64,000 nucleotides of DNA from Gemmataceae bacterium (lineage in GTDB: Bacteria; Planctomycetota; Planctomycetia; Gemmatales; Gemmataceae), in contig LR594585.1 in the NCBI GenBank assembly GCA_901538445.1, positions 1,763,369 to 1,827,368 on the forward strand, in the 5' to 3' direction. The notes below the pieces were generated by a model that saw nothing but the letters and a program-made list of their open reading frames with translations, was not told the origin of the DNA and ran no database searches. This document shows, in pieces, positions 9,278-18,106 of this stretch. Numbering within the stretch: position 1 is the stretch's first letter; each line of letters starts with the position of its first letter. A program made the translations under genes and the position numbers.

Positions 9278-10762
9278 ATGCGACGGCGGCTCTTTCTCGC
9301 GAAGTGCGGGCTCGTGCTCGGCGTCGGGTCGGCGGCCGCGCAGCTCCCGCCGTTCCCGCAGACCCCCGTGACCCCGGCGACGACGCAACCGCGGCCCCCG
9401 TTCCCGCAGTTCCCGCAGGGGCCGGTCGTGCCCGCGTCGGCGTCGCCGGCCCCGAACGTGCCGGTCCAGCCGGCCGCCCCGGTGATGCGCACGCAGCCGC
9501 CGTTCCAGCCCGGCGTCGCGCTGCCCCCGGGCACGCTCCCGCCGGGCTTCTCCGCGCCGGGCGCGGCCACCCCGCCGGCGCTGCCGGGGCAGGTGGGGCA
9601 GAACCCGAACGGGAACCCGGGGCTCGGCCAGAACCTGAACCCGATCGCGCAGCCGCAGGAGGTGCCGCTGCCGTACCCCGAGGCGAAGACGCCGATCAAC
9701 GTCCGCGACGTGACGCTCAAGCGCGTGTCGGGCGGGTGGCAGCTCTGGAGCGGGTTCAAAATGGTCCGCGACTTCGGGGACCGCGAACTCGACGCCCGCA
9801 ACGCGCTCCGCGTGTACAAGGACCTGCGGCCGACCGAGTGGGTGACCATCGGCACGCCGCGGCCGGTCGTCGAGTACGCGCTCGTGGACGGCAAGTCGCC
9901 GGTGACGCTCGGGATGCCGGGCCGGGACGACGCGGCCGGCGGCGGCGGCGCGACCACGGGCGGCCCGGTGGTGACCGGCGCGGGGGCGACGAACATCGTC
10001 CCGATCGACCTGCGCACGGTCCGCGTCGAGGCGGTCCGCGGGGTGTGGTGCGTGCGGGACGACGACAACCTGCACTTCAACTTCGGGCCGGTGCGGGCCG
10101 ACGCCGAGCAGGCGGTCGCCGCGATCCGCCGGTACGGGTTCAACCGCGTCGGCACCGTGGGCCAGGGCGTGCCGGTGATGACGTACCTGTTCGCGGGGTC
10201 CGAGGAGGCGATGCCCGCGAAGGCCGACAAGGGGCCGCTCGCCCGGGTCGCGCTCCAGGCCCAGATCGACGGGCTCACGCGGGTCGGCATCCCGGTCGCC
10301 GGGGTCGGGTTCGTCGGCGAGATGACGCCGGTGGATTCCCGGAAGCTCGACGTCCGCAAGGACGGGGGCGACTGGGTGGTCGCGTCGGGGGCCGAGGTGC
10401 TGGGGCGGTTCGGGCCGAGCGAGTGGGCGGCCCGGGACGCGGCCCGCGCGATGGGCGACATGCGGGTCACCGAGTTCTGCAAGGTCGGGTCCGGCGGGCT
10501 GACGTTCTTCCTGGTCAACGGGAAGGCCCCGACCCGGGTGCCGTTCAACCTCCGGGGCCGGCGGTTCGACCCGGCGGCGCTGAAGGTGCAGCCGTTCGGG
10601 AACCGGTTCGCGGTCACCGAGAACGGCCGCCACCTGTTCGACTGCGCCACCGCCGAGGAGGGCGAGACGCTGCTCCGCGTGGTGAAGGGCTACGGGTTCG
10701 ACCAGCTCGGGTTCATCGGCTCCGGCAAGGTCGGGGTCCAGTTCCTGGCGAAGGCGCAGTGA
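9278..10762 (+). CDS. secreted Pro-rich protein with four copies of a ~65-residue repeat
   Basis: I do not recognise this family. The 494-residue protein has a signal peptide (residues 1-22, RRRLFLAKCG then a hydrophobic run). A Pro/Gln/Gly-rich low-complexity stretch follows to about residue 135, then four diverged copies of one module at about 142-210, 244-310, 353-420 and 430-492. Each copy has a strand with an aromatic (GGWQLW, GVWCVR, GDWVVA, NRFAVT), a short FG/FD turn, an Ala-rich helix, then a V/IGxG-type strand ending in F or Y. The modules suggest a solenoid or a binding scaffold outside the cytoplasm. It could be a cell-surface or periplasmic organiser. A candidate GATACT -10 element lies at 9234-9239. 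Confidence 0.8.
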   Translation: MRRRLFLAKCGLVLGVGSAAAQLPPFPQTPVTPATTQPRPPFPQFPQGPVVPASASPAPNVPVQPAAPVMRTQPPFQPGVALPPGTLPPGFSAPGAATPPALPGQVGQNPNGNPGLGQNLNPIAQPQEVPLPYPEAKTPINVRDVTLKRVSGGWQLWSGFKMVRDFGDRELDARNALRVYKDLRPTEWVTIGTPRPVVEYALVDGKSPVTLGMPGRDDAAGGGGATTGGPVVTGAGATNIVPIDLRTVRVEAVRGVWCVRDDDNLHFNFGPVRADAEQAVAAIRRYGFNRVGTVGQGVPVMTYLFAGSEEAMPAKADKGPLARVALQAQIDGLTRVGIPVAGVGFVGEMTPVDSRKLDVRKDGGDWVVASGAEVLGRFGPSEWAARDAARAMGDMRVTEFCKVGSGGLTFFLVNGKAPTRVPFNLRGRRFDPAALKVQPFGNRFAVTENGRHLFDCATAEEGETLLRVVKGYGFDQLGFIGSGKVGVQFLAKAQ

Positions 10763-10932
10763 GCCGGCGCGCCCGGCGGCGGCCGCGGGACCGGTTTGCG
10801 GCCGGCGGTTCCGCCCCGGGTCCATACACTAGCCTCCGGTTTTGGAGCGGTCCGCCCACCCTGTAACCGCTCCCGGCCCCCGGTCCCGCCGCGCCCGTCG
10901 CGCGGCCCGCCGGCGGCGACCCGTCACACCCC

Positions 10933-12972
10933 ATGAGCGACCCGTCGCCCGCACCGGCGGCCCACGACCACCACAAGCCGCACCCCCAGTCGTTCTGGCT
11001 GTGGGTCATGTGCCTGACCGGGGTCGATTACTTCTCCACCCTCGGCTACCAGCCGTCGATCGCCTACGAGAACGCGGGCCTGCTCGCGCCGGTCGCCACG
11101 CTGGTGCTCGTCGGCGTCACCCTGTTCGGGGCGCTGCCGATCTACTGGTACGTGTGCGGCCGGTCGCACACCGGGCAGGGGTCCGTCGGGATGCTCGCCC
11201 GGCTCGTGTCCGGGTGGCCCGGGAAGGTGCTGATCCTGACGCTGCTCGGGTTCGCGGCCACCGACTTCGTCATCACCAAGACGCTCTCGGCCGCCGACGC
11301 CGGGGTCCATTTGATCACCAACCCGCACTGGCCCCTCCCCCCGGCCGACGACGACGGGAAGACGCGGCAGGCGATCGTCATCACGTCGTTCCTGCTGGTG
11401 CTGCTCGGCGCGTCGTTCATGCGGGGGTTCCGCGAGGTGATCGGGCTCGCGGTGGTGATCGTCGCCGTCTACATGGCGCTCAGCGCCGTCGTGATCGGCG
11501 CGGGGCTCGCGCACCTCGTCGAGCACCCCGAGAAGTTCCAGGCGTTCCTGAACCACCTCGCCGCCGGGGAGTGGTACCTGCGGACCGCCGAGCGGCCGCT
11601 CGACGGGTCCGGGACGCTCGTCCTCGTCGCCATCAGCCTACTCATCTTCCCGAAGCTGGCGCTGGGCCTGTCCGGGTTCGAGACGGGGGTCGCCGTGATG
11701 CCGCTGGTGAAGGGCGAGCCCGGCGACGACCCGAGGGAGCCGGCGGGCCGCATCCGGAACACCCGCAAGCTGCTGGTGACCGCGGCCGTGGTGATGTCGG
11801 CGTACCTGCTCGGGTCGTCGGTCGTGGTCGCGTGCCTGATCCCGCCGGCGCACCTCGCGAAGGTGGACGCGAGCGGGGCCGAGCGGCCCGGGGTCGCGGA
11901 CTCGGACCTGAAGGCCAAGGACCGGGCGCTGGCGTACCTGGCGCACGGCGAGAACCCCGGCCCGGACGGCGCGCCGGCCCCGCTCCTCCCGTTCTTCGGC
12001 CCGGTGTTCGGGTCGGTCTACGACGCCAGCACCATCGTGATCCTGTGGTTCGCCGGGGCCAGTGCGATGGCCGGGCTGCTGAACCTGGTGCCGCAGTACC
12101 TCCCGCGGTACGGCATGGCCCCCGAGTGGGCGCGGGCGACCCGGCCGCTGGTGCTGCTGTTCACGGTCATCAACCTGGTCGTCACCGTCATCTTCCGGGC
12201 CAGCGTCGAGGCCCAGGGCGCGGCCTACGCGACCGGGGTGCTGGTGCTCATGACCAGCGCCGGGGTCGCGTCCGTCATCGACTCGTGGCAGCGGCGCGAG
12301 GGGCCGTGGCACCGGCGGGTCGCGTGGCCGTTCCTCCTCATCACCCTCGTGTTCATCTACACGACGGTCGCCAACGTGGTCGAGAAGCCCGACGGCATCA
12401 AGATCGCCGCGTTCTTCATCCTCGCCATCCTGGTCACCTCCTTTTGGTCCCGCTGGGCGCGGAGCCGCGAGCTGCGGTTCGCCGGGTTCAAGATCCCGGA
12501 CAGCGGGTCGCAGCTCATGTGGGACACGATCCGCGACCTGGACCTGACCGTGCTGGTGCCCCACCGCCCCGGCCGCCGGAGCCTCGCGAGCAAGGAGGCG
12601 CAGGTCCGCCGCGAGCACCGCATCCCCCGCGACCTGATGATCGTGTTCGTCGAGGTCGAGCTGGCCGACGCGAGCGACTTCGTGAACGAGCCCGAGCTGC
12701 GGGTGGGCGAGGAGGAGGGGCGGTACGTGATGAAGATCACCGGCGCGTCGTCGATCTCGCACACGCTCGCCGCGGTCGCGCTGGAGATGGCCAAGGTCGG
12801 GCGGCCGCCGGAGATCCACTTCGGGTGGACCGACGAGTCGCCCGTGAGCGGCACCCTCGGGTTCCTGCTGTTCGGCGAGGGGAACGTGCCGTGGATGGTG
12901 CGCGACCTGGTCCGCCGCGCCGAGCCCGACGAGAGCAAGCGGCCCATCATCATCATCGCCGGCGCGGCGTGA
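10933..12972 (+). CDS. APC-superfamily permease with cytosolic C-terminal domain
   Basis: A 679-residue inner-membrane transporter with about 12 hydrophobic helices. The first (WLWVMCLTGVDYFSTLGYQPSIA) resembles TM1 of APC amino-acid permeases and KimA-type potassium transporters. After the last helix (about residue 510) comes a soluble domain of about 165 residues starting SRELRFAGFKIP, with alternating strands and helices and the motif HRIPRDLMIVFVEV. Substrate is uncertain; either amino acids or K+ fits. It stands alone: the preceding gene is a secreted protein, and a large palindrome follows directly. A TACACT hexamer at 10825-10830 may be its -10 box. Confidence 0.8.
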   Translation: MSDPSPAPAAHDHHKPHPQSFWLWVMCLTGVDYFSTLGYQPSIAYENAGLLAPVATLVLVGVTLFGALPIYWYVCGRSHTGQGSVGMLARLVSGWPGKVLILTLLGFAATDFVITKTLSAADAGVHLITNPHWPLPPADDDGKTRQAIVITSFLLVLLGASFMRGFREVIGLAVVIVAVYMALSAVVIGAGLAHLVEHPEKFQAFLNHLAAGEWYLRTAERPLDGSGTLVLVAISLLIFPKLALGLSGFETGVAVMPLVKGEPGDDPREPAGRIRNTRKLLVTAAVVMSAYLLGSSVVVACLIPPAHLAKVDASGAERPGVADSDLKAKDRALAYLAHGENPGPDGAPAPLLPFFGPVFGSVYDASTIVILWFAGASAMAGLLNLVPQYLPRYGMAPEWARATRPLVLLFTVINLVVTVIFRASVEAQGAAYATGVLVLMTSAGVASVIDSWQRREGPWHRRVAWPFLLITLVFIYTTVANVVEKPDGIKIAAFFILAILVTSFWSRWARSRELRFAGFKIPDSGSQLMWDTIRDLDLTVLVPHRPGRRSLASKEAQVRREHRIPRDLMIVFVEVELADASDFVNEPELRVGEEEGRYVMKITGASSISHTLAAVALEMAKVGRPPEIHFGWTDESPVSGTLGFLLFGEGNVPWMVRDLVRRAEPDESKRPIIIIAGAA

Positions 12973-12985
12973 CGGCGTCGCGCCC

Positions 12986-13117
12986 GCCCTCTCCCCTTGC
13001 GGGAGAGGGCCGCGAGGCTCTGCGAGCGGGTGAGGGGTACCGCCTGAAGAGGTGTTGAGGTCGTACCCCTCACCCGGCCGCGGAGCGCGGCCACCCTCTC
13101 CCGCAAGGGGAGAGGGC
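12986..13117. repeat. ~55-nt inverted repeat (CCCTCTCCCC family)
   Basis: Arms 12986-13040 and 13063-13117 are nearly complementary. Each contains an inner stem CTCTCCC-CTTGC-GGGAGAG. The element sits between the convergent APC permease and mutL. A second copy of the same family is at 43493-43625. Confidence 0.75.
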
Positions 13118-13124
13118 AAAATCG

Positions 13125-15125
13125 TCACACACGTCGGAACTGCTTGTCGAGTTCCTGGCGGCTGAACAGGAGCGACGTCGGCCGCCCGTGCGGGCAGTGG
13201 TGCGAGTCCTCGGCGAGTTGCCGCAGGTGGAGCAGGTGCGCCACCTCCTCGGGCGTGAGCCGGTCCCCGGCCTTCACCGCCGCCTTGCACGCCATCGTCG
13301 CCATCAGCAGGTGCAGCATCGCGTCGCGGGTCGGCGGCCGCTCCTTCGTCACCAGGTGGTCGACCACGCCCTGGAAGATGACGTGCGCCGGCTTGCGGCC
13401 GAGCAGCGTCGGGTAGCTCGACAGGAGCACCGTGTTCCCGCCGAAGTCGGACACCTCCAGCCCCAGTTCCCGAAGCTCGTCGGCGGCTTCGAGCACGAGC
13501 GCGGCCTGCTCCGCGGGGAGGTCGATCGGCTCGGGAATGAGCAGCCGCTGCACCTCGAGTTGCCCGGCCCGGATGCGCCGCCGGAGTTGCTCGAACAGGA
13601 TGCGTTCGTGCAGCGCGTGCTGGTCGATGACGAGCATCCCCTCGGGCGTTTCGAGCACGAGGTACGTGTCCTGGATCTGCATCGCGGTGCCGGCCGGCGG
13701 GGCCGCCGCGGGCAGTTCGGGGGCCGGTGGCGGCACCTCGGGCGGCGCGACCACGATCGGTGCGGGTGCGGGCTCGACTTCAGGGCGAGCGTGGGACGCG
13801 AGTCCCCCGGGGGTCTGGTCCAGGCGAGCGGGGGACGCGAGTCCCCCGGTGTTGCGCGAAGGCGTTTCCACCGGGGGACTCGCGTCCCCCGCTCGCCAGG
13901 ACGGGGGGCTCGCCAGCGCCGTGCCGCGGTCAGTCTCCCACGGCGCGACGGTGCGGCTCGCGAGTTCCTGTCGCGGCGACGCCACGCCGATCACCGGGTG
14001 CTGCGGCCCGAGGTCGATCTCGCGGGTCGGCTGCGCGAACAGCCCCGGCTCCAGTGGGTCGCGGCTGCGGATCACGCTCTCGGGTTCCTCGAAGCCCACC
14101 GGCTCCCCCTGCGGGGCGGTCAGGTGCGGGACGAGGTTCTCCTTCAGGAGCCGGGCCTTCACGGCGCTTCGCACCATCGAGTAGATGAGCGAGTTCTCCT
14201 GGAACCGCACCTCGGCCTTGGTCGGGTGGACGTTCACGTCCACCTTGTCGGGCGGGACGGTGAGGAACACGAACCCGACCGCGTACCGGCCCGACATGAG
14301 GAGCCCGCGGTACGCCTCCTGCATGGCGTGCGCGACGCTCCGGTCGCGGAACCACCGGCCGTTGATGAACAGGTACTGGAGCTTGGCGTTCCCGCGGTCG
14401 CACTTCGGGTCGGCAATGAACCCGGTCGCGCGCGTCGCCCCCGGCCCCGAGTCGATCTCGTACAGCGAGTCGCGGACCTCGGCCCCGAAGAACAGGCCGA
14501 TGCGGTCCACCAGCCCGGCCGTGCCGGGGATGTCGTACACGAGCTTGCCGTTGTGCCGCAGCGTGATGTGGAGCGACGGGTTGGCCAGCGCGAGCCGCGT
14601 GACCGTCTCGCAGACGTGCCCGAGCTCGGTGGCGATGCTCTTGAGGAACTTCTTGCGGACCGGCACGTTGTGGAACAGGTGCCGGACCTCGATGCGGGTG
14701 CCCGGCGAGCCGTTCCACGGACGCACCGGCGACAGGTCGCCGCCGTCGCACCGGACCTCGGCCCCGACCGACTTGTCGTGCGGCCGCGACTGGAGGGTGA
14801 CCTTCGCGATCCCGGCGACCGACGCCAGCGCCTCGCCGCGGAACCCCATAGTGCCGATCGCGAACAGGTCGTCGGCGGTCGTGAGCTTGCTCGTGGCGTG
14901 GACCGCGAACGCGAGCGGCAGGTCGTCCGGCGCGATCCCGCACCCGTCGTCCGCGACGCGGATGAGTTCGGTTCCGCCGGCGTCGAGGTCGACGTCGATG
15001 CGGGTGCTGCCGGCGTCGATGGAGTTCTCGAGCAACTCCTTGACGACCGACGCGGGCCGCTCGATGACCTCGCCGGCGGCGATCTTGGTGACGACGTCCG
15101 GCGGCAACTGGTGGATGCGTGGCAT
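13125..15125 (-). CDS. mutL: DNA mismatch repair protein MutL
   Basis: A 666-residue MutL. The N-terminal GHKL ATPase shows ENSIDAG (33-39), DDGCGI (59-64), ATSK (77-80) and GTMGFRGEAL (91-100). The C-terminal dimerisation domain keeps the endonuclease site: DQHALHERILFE at 501-512 fits DQHA(x)2E(x)4E, with ACK near 612 and CPHGRP at 644-649. This MutL should therefore nick DNA, as in bacteria without MutH. The linker at about 400-449 is built partly from a palindromic DNA repeat. The start ATG 15125 has no Shine-Dalgarno sequence but a GATACT hexamer 6 nt upstream. No mutS is in the window. Confidence 0.97.
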   Translation of the reverse strand: MPRIHQLPPDVVTKIAAGEVIERPASVVKELLENSIDAGSTRIDVDLDAGGTELIRVADDGCGIAPDDLPLAFAVHATSKLTTADDLFAIGTMGFRGEALASVAGIAKVTLQSRPHDKSVGAEVRCDGGDLSPVRPWNGSPGTRIEVRHLFHNVPVRKKFLKSIATELGHVCETVTRLALANPSLHITLRHNGKLVYDIPGTAGLVDRIGLFFGAEVRDSLYEIDSGPGATRATGFIADPKCDRGNAKLQYLFINGRWFRDRSVAHAMQEAYRGLLMSGRYAVGFVFLTVPPDKVDVNVHPTKAEVRFQENSLIYSMVRSAVKARLLKENLVPHLTAPQGEPVGFEEPESVIRSRDPLEPGLFAQPTREIDLGPQHPVIGVASPRQELASRTVAPWETDRGTALASPPSWRAGDASPPVETPSRNTGGLASPARLDQTPGGLASHARPEVEPAPAPIVVAPPEVPPPAPELPAAAPPAGTAMQIQDTYLVLETPEGMLVIDQHALHERILFEQLRRRIRAGQLEVQRLLIPEPIDLPAEQAALVLEAADELRELGLEVSDFGGNTVLLSSYPTLLGRKPAHVIFQGVVDHLVTKERPPTRDAMLHLLMATMACKAAVKAGDRLTPEEVAHLLHLRQLAEDSHHCPHGRPTSLLFSRQELDKQFRRV
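13784..13897. repeat. 27-nt repeat, three copies inside mutL
   Basis: Copies at 13784-13810 and 13823-13849 are direct repeats with one mismatch. The copy at 13871-13897 is the exact reverse complement of the second. All three keep the mutL frame and encode Gly/Ala/Ser/Pro-rich linker. Confidence 0.85.
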
Positions 15126-15131
15126 GCGGTT

Positions 15132-15137
15132 AGTATC
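15132..15137 (-). promoter_or_regulatory. candidate -10 hexamer for leaderless mutL
   Basis: GATACT on the minus strand ends 6 nt before the mutL ATG, the spacing expected if transcription starts at the initiator A. No -35 box is evident. Confidence 0.35.
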
Positions 15138-15172
15138 GCGACCGGCCCGCCCCCGCGGAACCCCAGTTGCGG

Positions 15173-15790
15173 TCACCCGCGGGCCGCCTTGAGCCGCCGC
15201 ACCCGGAGGAGGCCCGCGCCGAGGCCGATGCCCGCAAGGGCCAGCGTGCCCGGCTCGGGGGTCGCGGCCGTCGGCACGAACTCGGCCCGCACGTCCATGT
15301 CGCCGAACGGGAACTGGCCGCCCCCGCCGCCGTAGGCCCGCACCACGTACCGCGTGGTGCCCAGCACGACCTCGCGGCCGTCCCAGAAGTCGCCGAACAT
15401 TGAGGACTCGTAGTCCCACCGCCACGTGTTCGGGTCGTCGCCGGGCTGGTACGACCACATCGACGAGTACCCGCCCGCGAACGTCAGCACCGCGGACTGG
15501 CCCGAGGCCGCGTCGGTGAGCCGCACGTTGATGTCGAACGCGTACTCGGCCTCGTATGAGCCGGGCTCCGGCCGGGACGCCCCGGTCGAGGTGAACAGCG
15601 GGACGTGATTCGTGTCCCCGTACTCGGCGGACACGCTGCCGCCCGGGGCGAGCGTCACGGTGAACTTCGACCCGTAGTCCTGGGCGTACACCACGTCGGC
15701 GGTGTAGCTCCACTCGATCGGCCCGGCGATCGCGGCCTGCGGGGCGATGATGAGGGTGAGGGCCAGGAGCGCGGAACGGAACTTCGTCAT
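15173..15790 (-). CDS. PEP-CTERM sorting-domain protein
   Basis: A 205-residue secreted protein. It has a Sec signal peptide (1-22) and a beta-rich body without a known domain. The C-terminus fits PEP-CTERM: TPEPGTLALAGIG, a hydrophobic helix, then LRVRRLKAARG. In bacteria with exosortase this tag is recognised and cleaved at the membrane, linking such proteins to exopolysaccharide export or anchoring; no exosortase gene is in this window. The start has GGAGG upstream and a recognisable promoter at 15818-15846. It lies 47 nt downstream of the mutL start but is probably transcribed on its own. Confidence 0.88.
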   Translation of the reverse strand: MTKFRSALLALTLIIAPQAAIAGPIEWSYTADVVYAQDYGSKFTVTLAPGGSVSAEYGDTNHVPLFTSTGASRPEPGSYEAEYAFDINVRLTDAASGQSAVLTFAGGYSSMWSYQPGDDPNTWRWDYESSMFGDFWDGREVVLGTTRYVVRAYGGGGGQFPFGDMDVRAEFVPTAATPEPGTLALAGIGLGAGLLRVRRLKAARG

Positions 15791-15817
15791 GGTGACACCT
15801 CCGGCGGGCGAGGCGGG

Positions 15818-15846
15818 AAACTACCCAGGGTGCCCGGCCGCGTCAA
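15818..15846 (-). promoter_or_regulatory. sigma-70-type promoter of the PEP-CTERM gene
   Basis: On the minus strand, TTGACG (15846-15841) and TAGTTT (15823-15818) are separated by 17 nt. The ATG follows 27 nt after the -10 box. Confidence 0.5.
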
Positions 15847-15870
15847 CCCGGCCTGCCGGCCGGGAATCGG

Positions 15871-15876
15871 TATAAC
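15871..15876 (+). promoter_or_regulatory. candidate -10 hexamer TATAAC
   Basis: TATAAC lies 35 nt before the ATG at 15912, within a GC-rich divergent gap. No clear -35 box is visible. Confidence 0.35.
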
Positions 15877-15911
15877 ATCCGCCGCCCCGCGCCCCTCCCG
15901 AGAACCCCGCC

Positions 15912-16889
15912 ATGCCGACCGATCCCGTGTCCCGCCGCGAGTGGCTCGCCGGTGTCGCCGCGACCAGCGCGGCCGCCGCAACTCGACCCGCACACGCCGC
16001 CGACGCGCCCGGCGCGGCCAGGAAGCCGTTCGGGTTCTGCCTGAACACCAGCACCGTGCGAGACAAGGACGGGAAGTCGCGGCCGATCACGGAACTCATC
16101 GAGGTCGCATCGAAGGCCGGGTACGACGCGATCGAACCGTGGACGTCCGAGATCGAGGCGTACCTCAAGGCCGGCGGCACCATCAAGGAACTGCGGAAGC
16201 GGTTCGAGGACGCGAACCTCAAGGTCGCCGACGTCATCGGGTTCGCCGAGTGGATCGTCGAGGACGACGCCCGCCGCAAGAAGGGGCTGGAGGTCGCCAA
16301 GCGCGACATGGACTGGGCCGCCGAGGTCGGGAGCCCGCGGGTCGCCGCGCCGCCGGTCGGCGCGACGGGCGGCGCGAGCAAGCGCGACGACCCGAAGTTC
16401 ACCCAGCCCGTCATCGACCTGCTCGCGGCCGCCGACCGCTACCGGGCGCTTCTCGACCTGGGCCGGGCGGCCGGCGTCACGCCGCTCGTCGAGATCTGGG
16501 GCTTCTCGAAGACGCTGCGGCGGCTCGGCGAGGCGCTGTGCGTCGCCACCGAGTGCGGCGACGGCTCGGCCGCGATCCTCCCGGACGTGTACCACCTCTA
16601 CAAGGGCGGGTCCGACTTCGCCGGGCTCGGGCTCGTGTCGGCGAAGGCCGTCGGCATCTTCCACCTGAACGACTACCCGAAGATCGACCGCGACAAGATC
16701 ACCGACGCCGACCGCGTGTACCCCGGCGACGGCGTCGCGCCGCTCAAGGACGTGTTCGCGGCGCTGCGGGCGATGAACTACGCCGGGTTCGTGTCGCTCG
16801 AACTGTTCAACCGCGACTACTGGAAGCGGGACCCGCACGAGGTCGCGAAGACCGGCCTCGCCAAGATGAAGGCCGCGGCCGCGGTGTAG
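15912..16889 (+). CDS. Tat-exported sugar phosphate isomerase/epimerase-like TIM barrel
   Basis: A 325-residue protein. SRREWLAGVAATSAAAA at the N-terminus is a twin-arginine signal. The rest is an xylose-isomerase-like (AP endonuclease 2 superfamily) barrel: KPFGFCLNTSTVR is the first strand, YDAIEPWTSE carries an early metal-side Glu, and FHLNDYP and FVSLELFNRDYW hold the late His and Glu of the metal site. Such planctomycete proteins often act on keto- or inosose sugars; the substrate here cannot be read. The following RraA-like gene is separated by tandem repeats. Confidence 0.85.
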   Translation: MPTDPVSRREWLAGVAATSAAAATRPAHAADAPGAARKPFGFCLNTSTVRDKDGKSRPITELIEVASKAGYDAIEPWTSEIEAYLKAGGTIKELRKRFEDANLKVADVIGFAEWIVEDDARRKKGLEVAKRDMDWAAEVGSPRVAAPPVGATGGASKRDDPKFTQPVIDLLAAADRYRALLDLGRAAGVTPLVEIWGFSKTLRRLGEALCVATECGDGSAAILPDVYHLYKGGSDFAGLGLVSAKAVGIFHLNDYPKIDRDKITDADRVYPGDGVAPLKDVFAALRAMNYAGFVSLELFNRDYWKRDPHEVAKTGLAKMKAAAAV

Positions 16890-16950
16890 GGCCGACGTTC
16901 GGGGGCCGGTGGGGCGGAAATGGTTCTGGCGGGAACGGGGGGTGGGGTCT

Positions 16951-17080
16951 CCAGAATCAACGCGAACTCTTCAGAACCAGCCGAAACCCTCCAGAATCAA
17001 CGAAAACTCTCCAGAATCAACGCGAACTCTTCAGAACCAACCCCGGGGTCTCAGAACCAAACCCGAGAGCCCCGGAACCA
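16951..17080. repeat. 20-bp tandem repeat array
   Basis: About 6.5 units with an exact 20-nt period begin at 16951, 16971, 16991, 17011, 17031, 17051 and 17071. Two unit types alternate irregularly: CCAGAATCAACGCGAACTCT-like and TCAGAACCA-type. An inverted fragment (TGGTTCTGGC) lies at 16921-16930. The array is AT-richer than its surroundings. It fills most of the 248-nt gap before the RraA-like gene. Confidence 0.9.
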
Positions 17081-17137
17081 GCGGCGCGCCCGACACGCGC
17101 TCGCCCGTGCCACGCCGAGAGGAAGGACACCCCCGCA

Positions 17138-17800
17138 ATGACCGCACCGACGAACCGCCCGCTGGAGTGGGCCGACCGTCTCGCCAAATTATACACGCCG
17201 GTCGTCGCCGACGTGCTCGACAAGCTCGGGTTCCGGCACCAGTGCATGCACCCGCGGGTGCGGCCGCTGTGGCCCGACGCGAAGGCGGCCGGGTTCGCCC
17301 TCACGGTGCAGACCGTGCCGGCCCGCGAGACCGCCCCGCCCTGCCCCTACGCCGGCGAGCTCGCCGCCGTGGACTCGCTCGCGACCGGCGACGTGCTGGT
17401 CGTGAGCGAATCCGCGTGGAGCTTCTGGGGCGAACTGCTCTCGACCGCCGCGACCTACAGCGGGTGCCGCGGGGTGGTCCTCGACGGCCCGACCCGCGAC
17501 TCGGCCGCGATCCGCGACCTGAAGTTCCCGGTGTTCCACGTCGGGTTCCACCCGGCCGACAGCCTCGGGCGGCTCGACGTGAGCGCCCACAACGTGCCGA
17601 TCAGCAGCGGGGGCGTGCTCGTGTACCCGGGCGACCTCGTCCTCGCGGACCACGACGGCGTGGTGGTGGTGCCGGCCGGGGCCGCCGAGGAGGCGCTCCA
17701 CCTCGCCGAGGAGAAGGTGCGGGGCGAGAACCACGTCCGCGCCGCGCTCGCGGGCGGCATGAAGACCGCCGAGGCGTTCAAGAAGTTCGGGATCTTGTGA
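17138..17800 (+). CDS. RraA-like / HMG aldolase family protein
   Basis: A 220-residue protein of the RraA/4-hydroxy-4-methyl-2-oxoglutarate aldolase family. The family blocks are clear: TPVVADVLDKLG near the N-terminus, then GELLSTAATYSGCRGVVLDGPTRD, where the G-x-R-D region binds metal, and the C-terminal GGVLVYPGDLVLADHDGVVVVP. True RraA inhibits RNase E, while aldolase members cleave HMG or oxaloacetate; with no RNase E partner visible, an aldolase or an uncharacterised lyase is likelier. ATG 17138 follows GAGAGGAAGGA at 17116-17126. The upstream sugar-isomerase-like gene may supply context in carbohydrate degradation. Confidence 0.88.
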   Translation: MTAPTNRPLEWADRLAKLYTPVVADVLDKLGFRHQCMHPRVRPLWPDAKAAGFALTVQTVPARETAPPCPYAGELAAVDSLATGDVLVVSESAWSFWGELLSTAATYSGCRGVVLDGPTRDSAAIRDLKFPVFHVGFHPADSLGRLDVSAHNVPISSGGVLVYPGDLVLADHDGVVVVPAGAAEEALHLAEEKVRGENHVRAALAGGMKTAEAFKKFGIL

Positions 17801-17818
17801 GTCGAACGCGGTTTGGAA

Positions 17819-17931
17819 CCCGGTGCTCCCGCACCGGGCTAAAAACGCCGGCCCCTCCGGGGCGGAAACCCAGTGCTGCTCTTCACCCCCGTCGGGGATC
17901 GACGTGTTTAGCCCGGTGCGGGAGCACTGGG
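17819..17931. repeat. 25-bp inverted repeat in the 17801-18106 gap
   Basis: Arms 17819-17843 and 17907-17931 pair with one mismatch around a 63-nt loop holding a smaller GC stem. The rest of this 306-nt gap shows no gene; CATAGT at 18070-18075 is the only plausible -10 element for the lipoprotein gene. Confidence 0.8.
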
Positions 17932-18106
17932 AAACGTGGAACTCCCCTCATTCATTTCTCGCGCACCGAACGCAACTGTGTTCCGGGTTCGCGTCCTACC
18001 GATAAGGGGGTCGGGACCGAGCCGCAGCGGCCCTCGGGAAGCCGGGTTGACCCCCGGCCGGGGGGCCGGCATAGTCCCGCGTTCGTGGTCTGTTGCGAGG
18101 ACACTC

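Noticed and set aside
8366-10825. One 819-codon leftward gene covering the ModA-like region
   Set aside because: Only the part after ATG 9196 has recognisable protein sequence and a Shine-Dalgarno site. The rest is antisense to the repeat protein at 9278.
16951-17080. CRISPR array
   Set aside because: The units abut with no spacers, are only 20 nt long and vary between copies. No cas gene is nearby.
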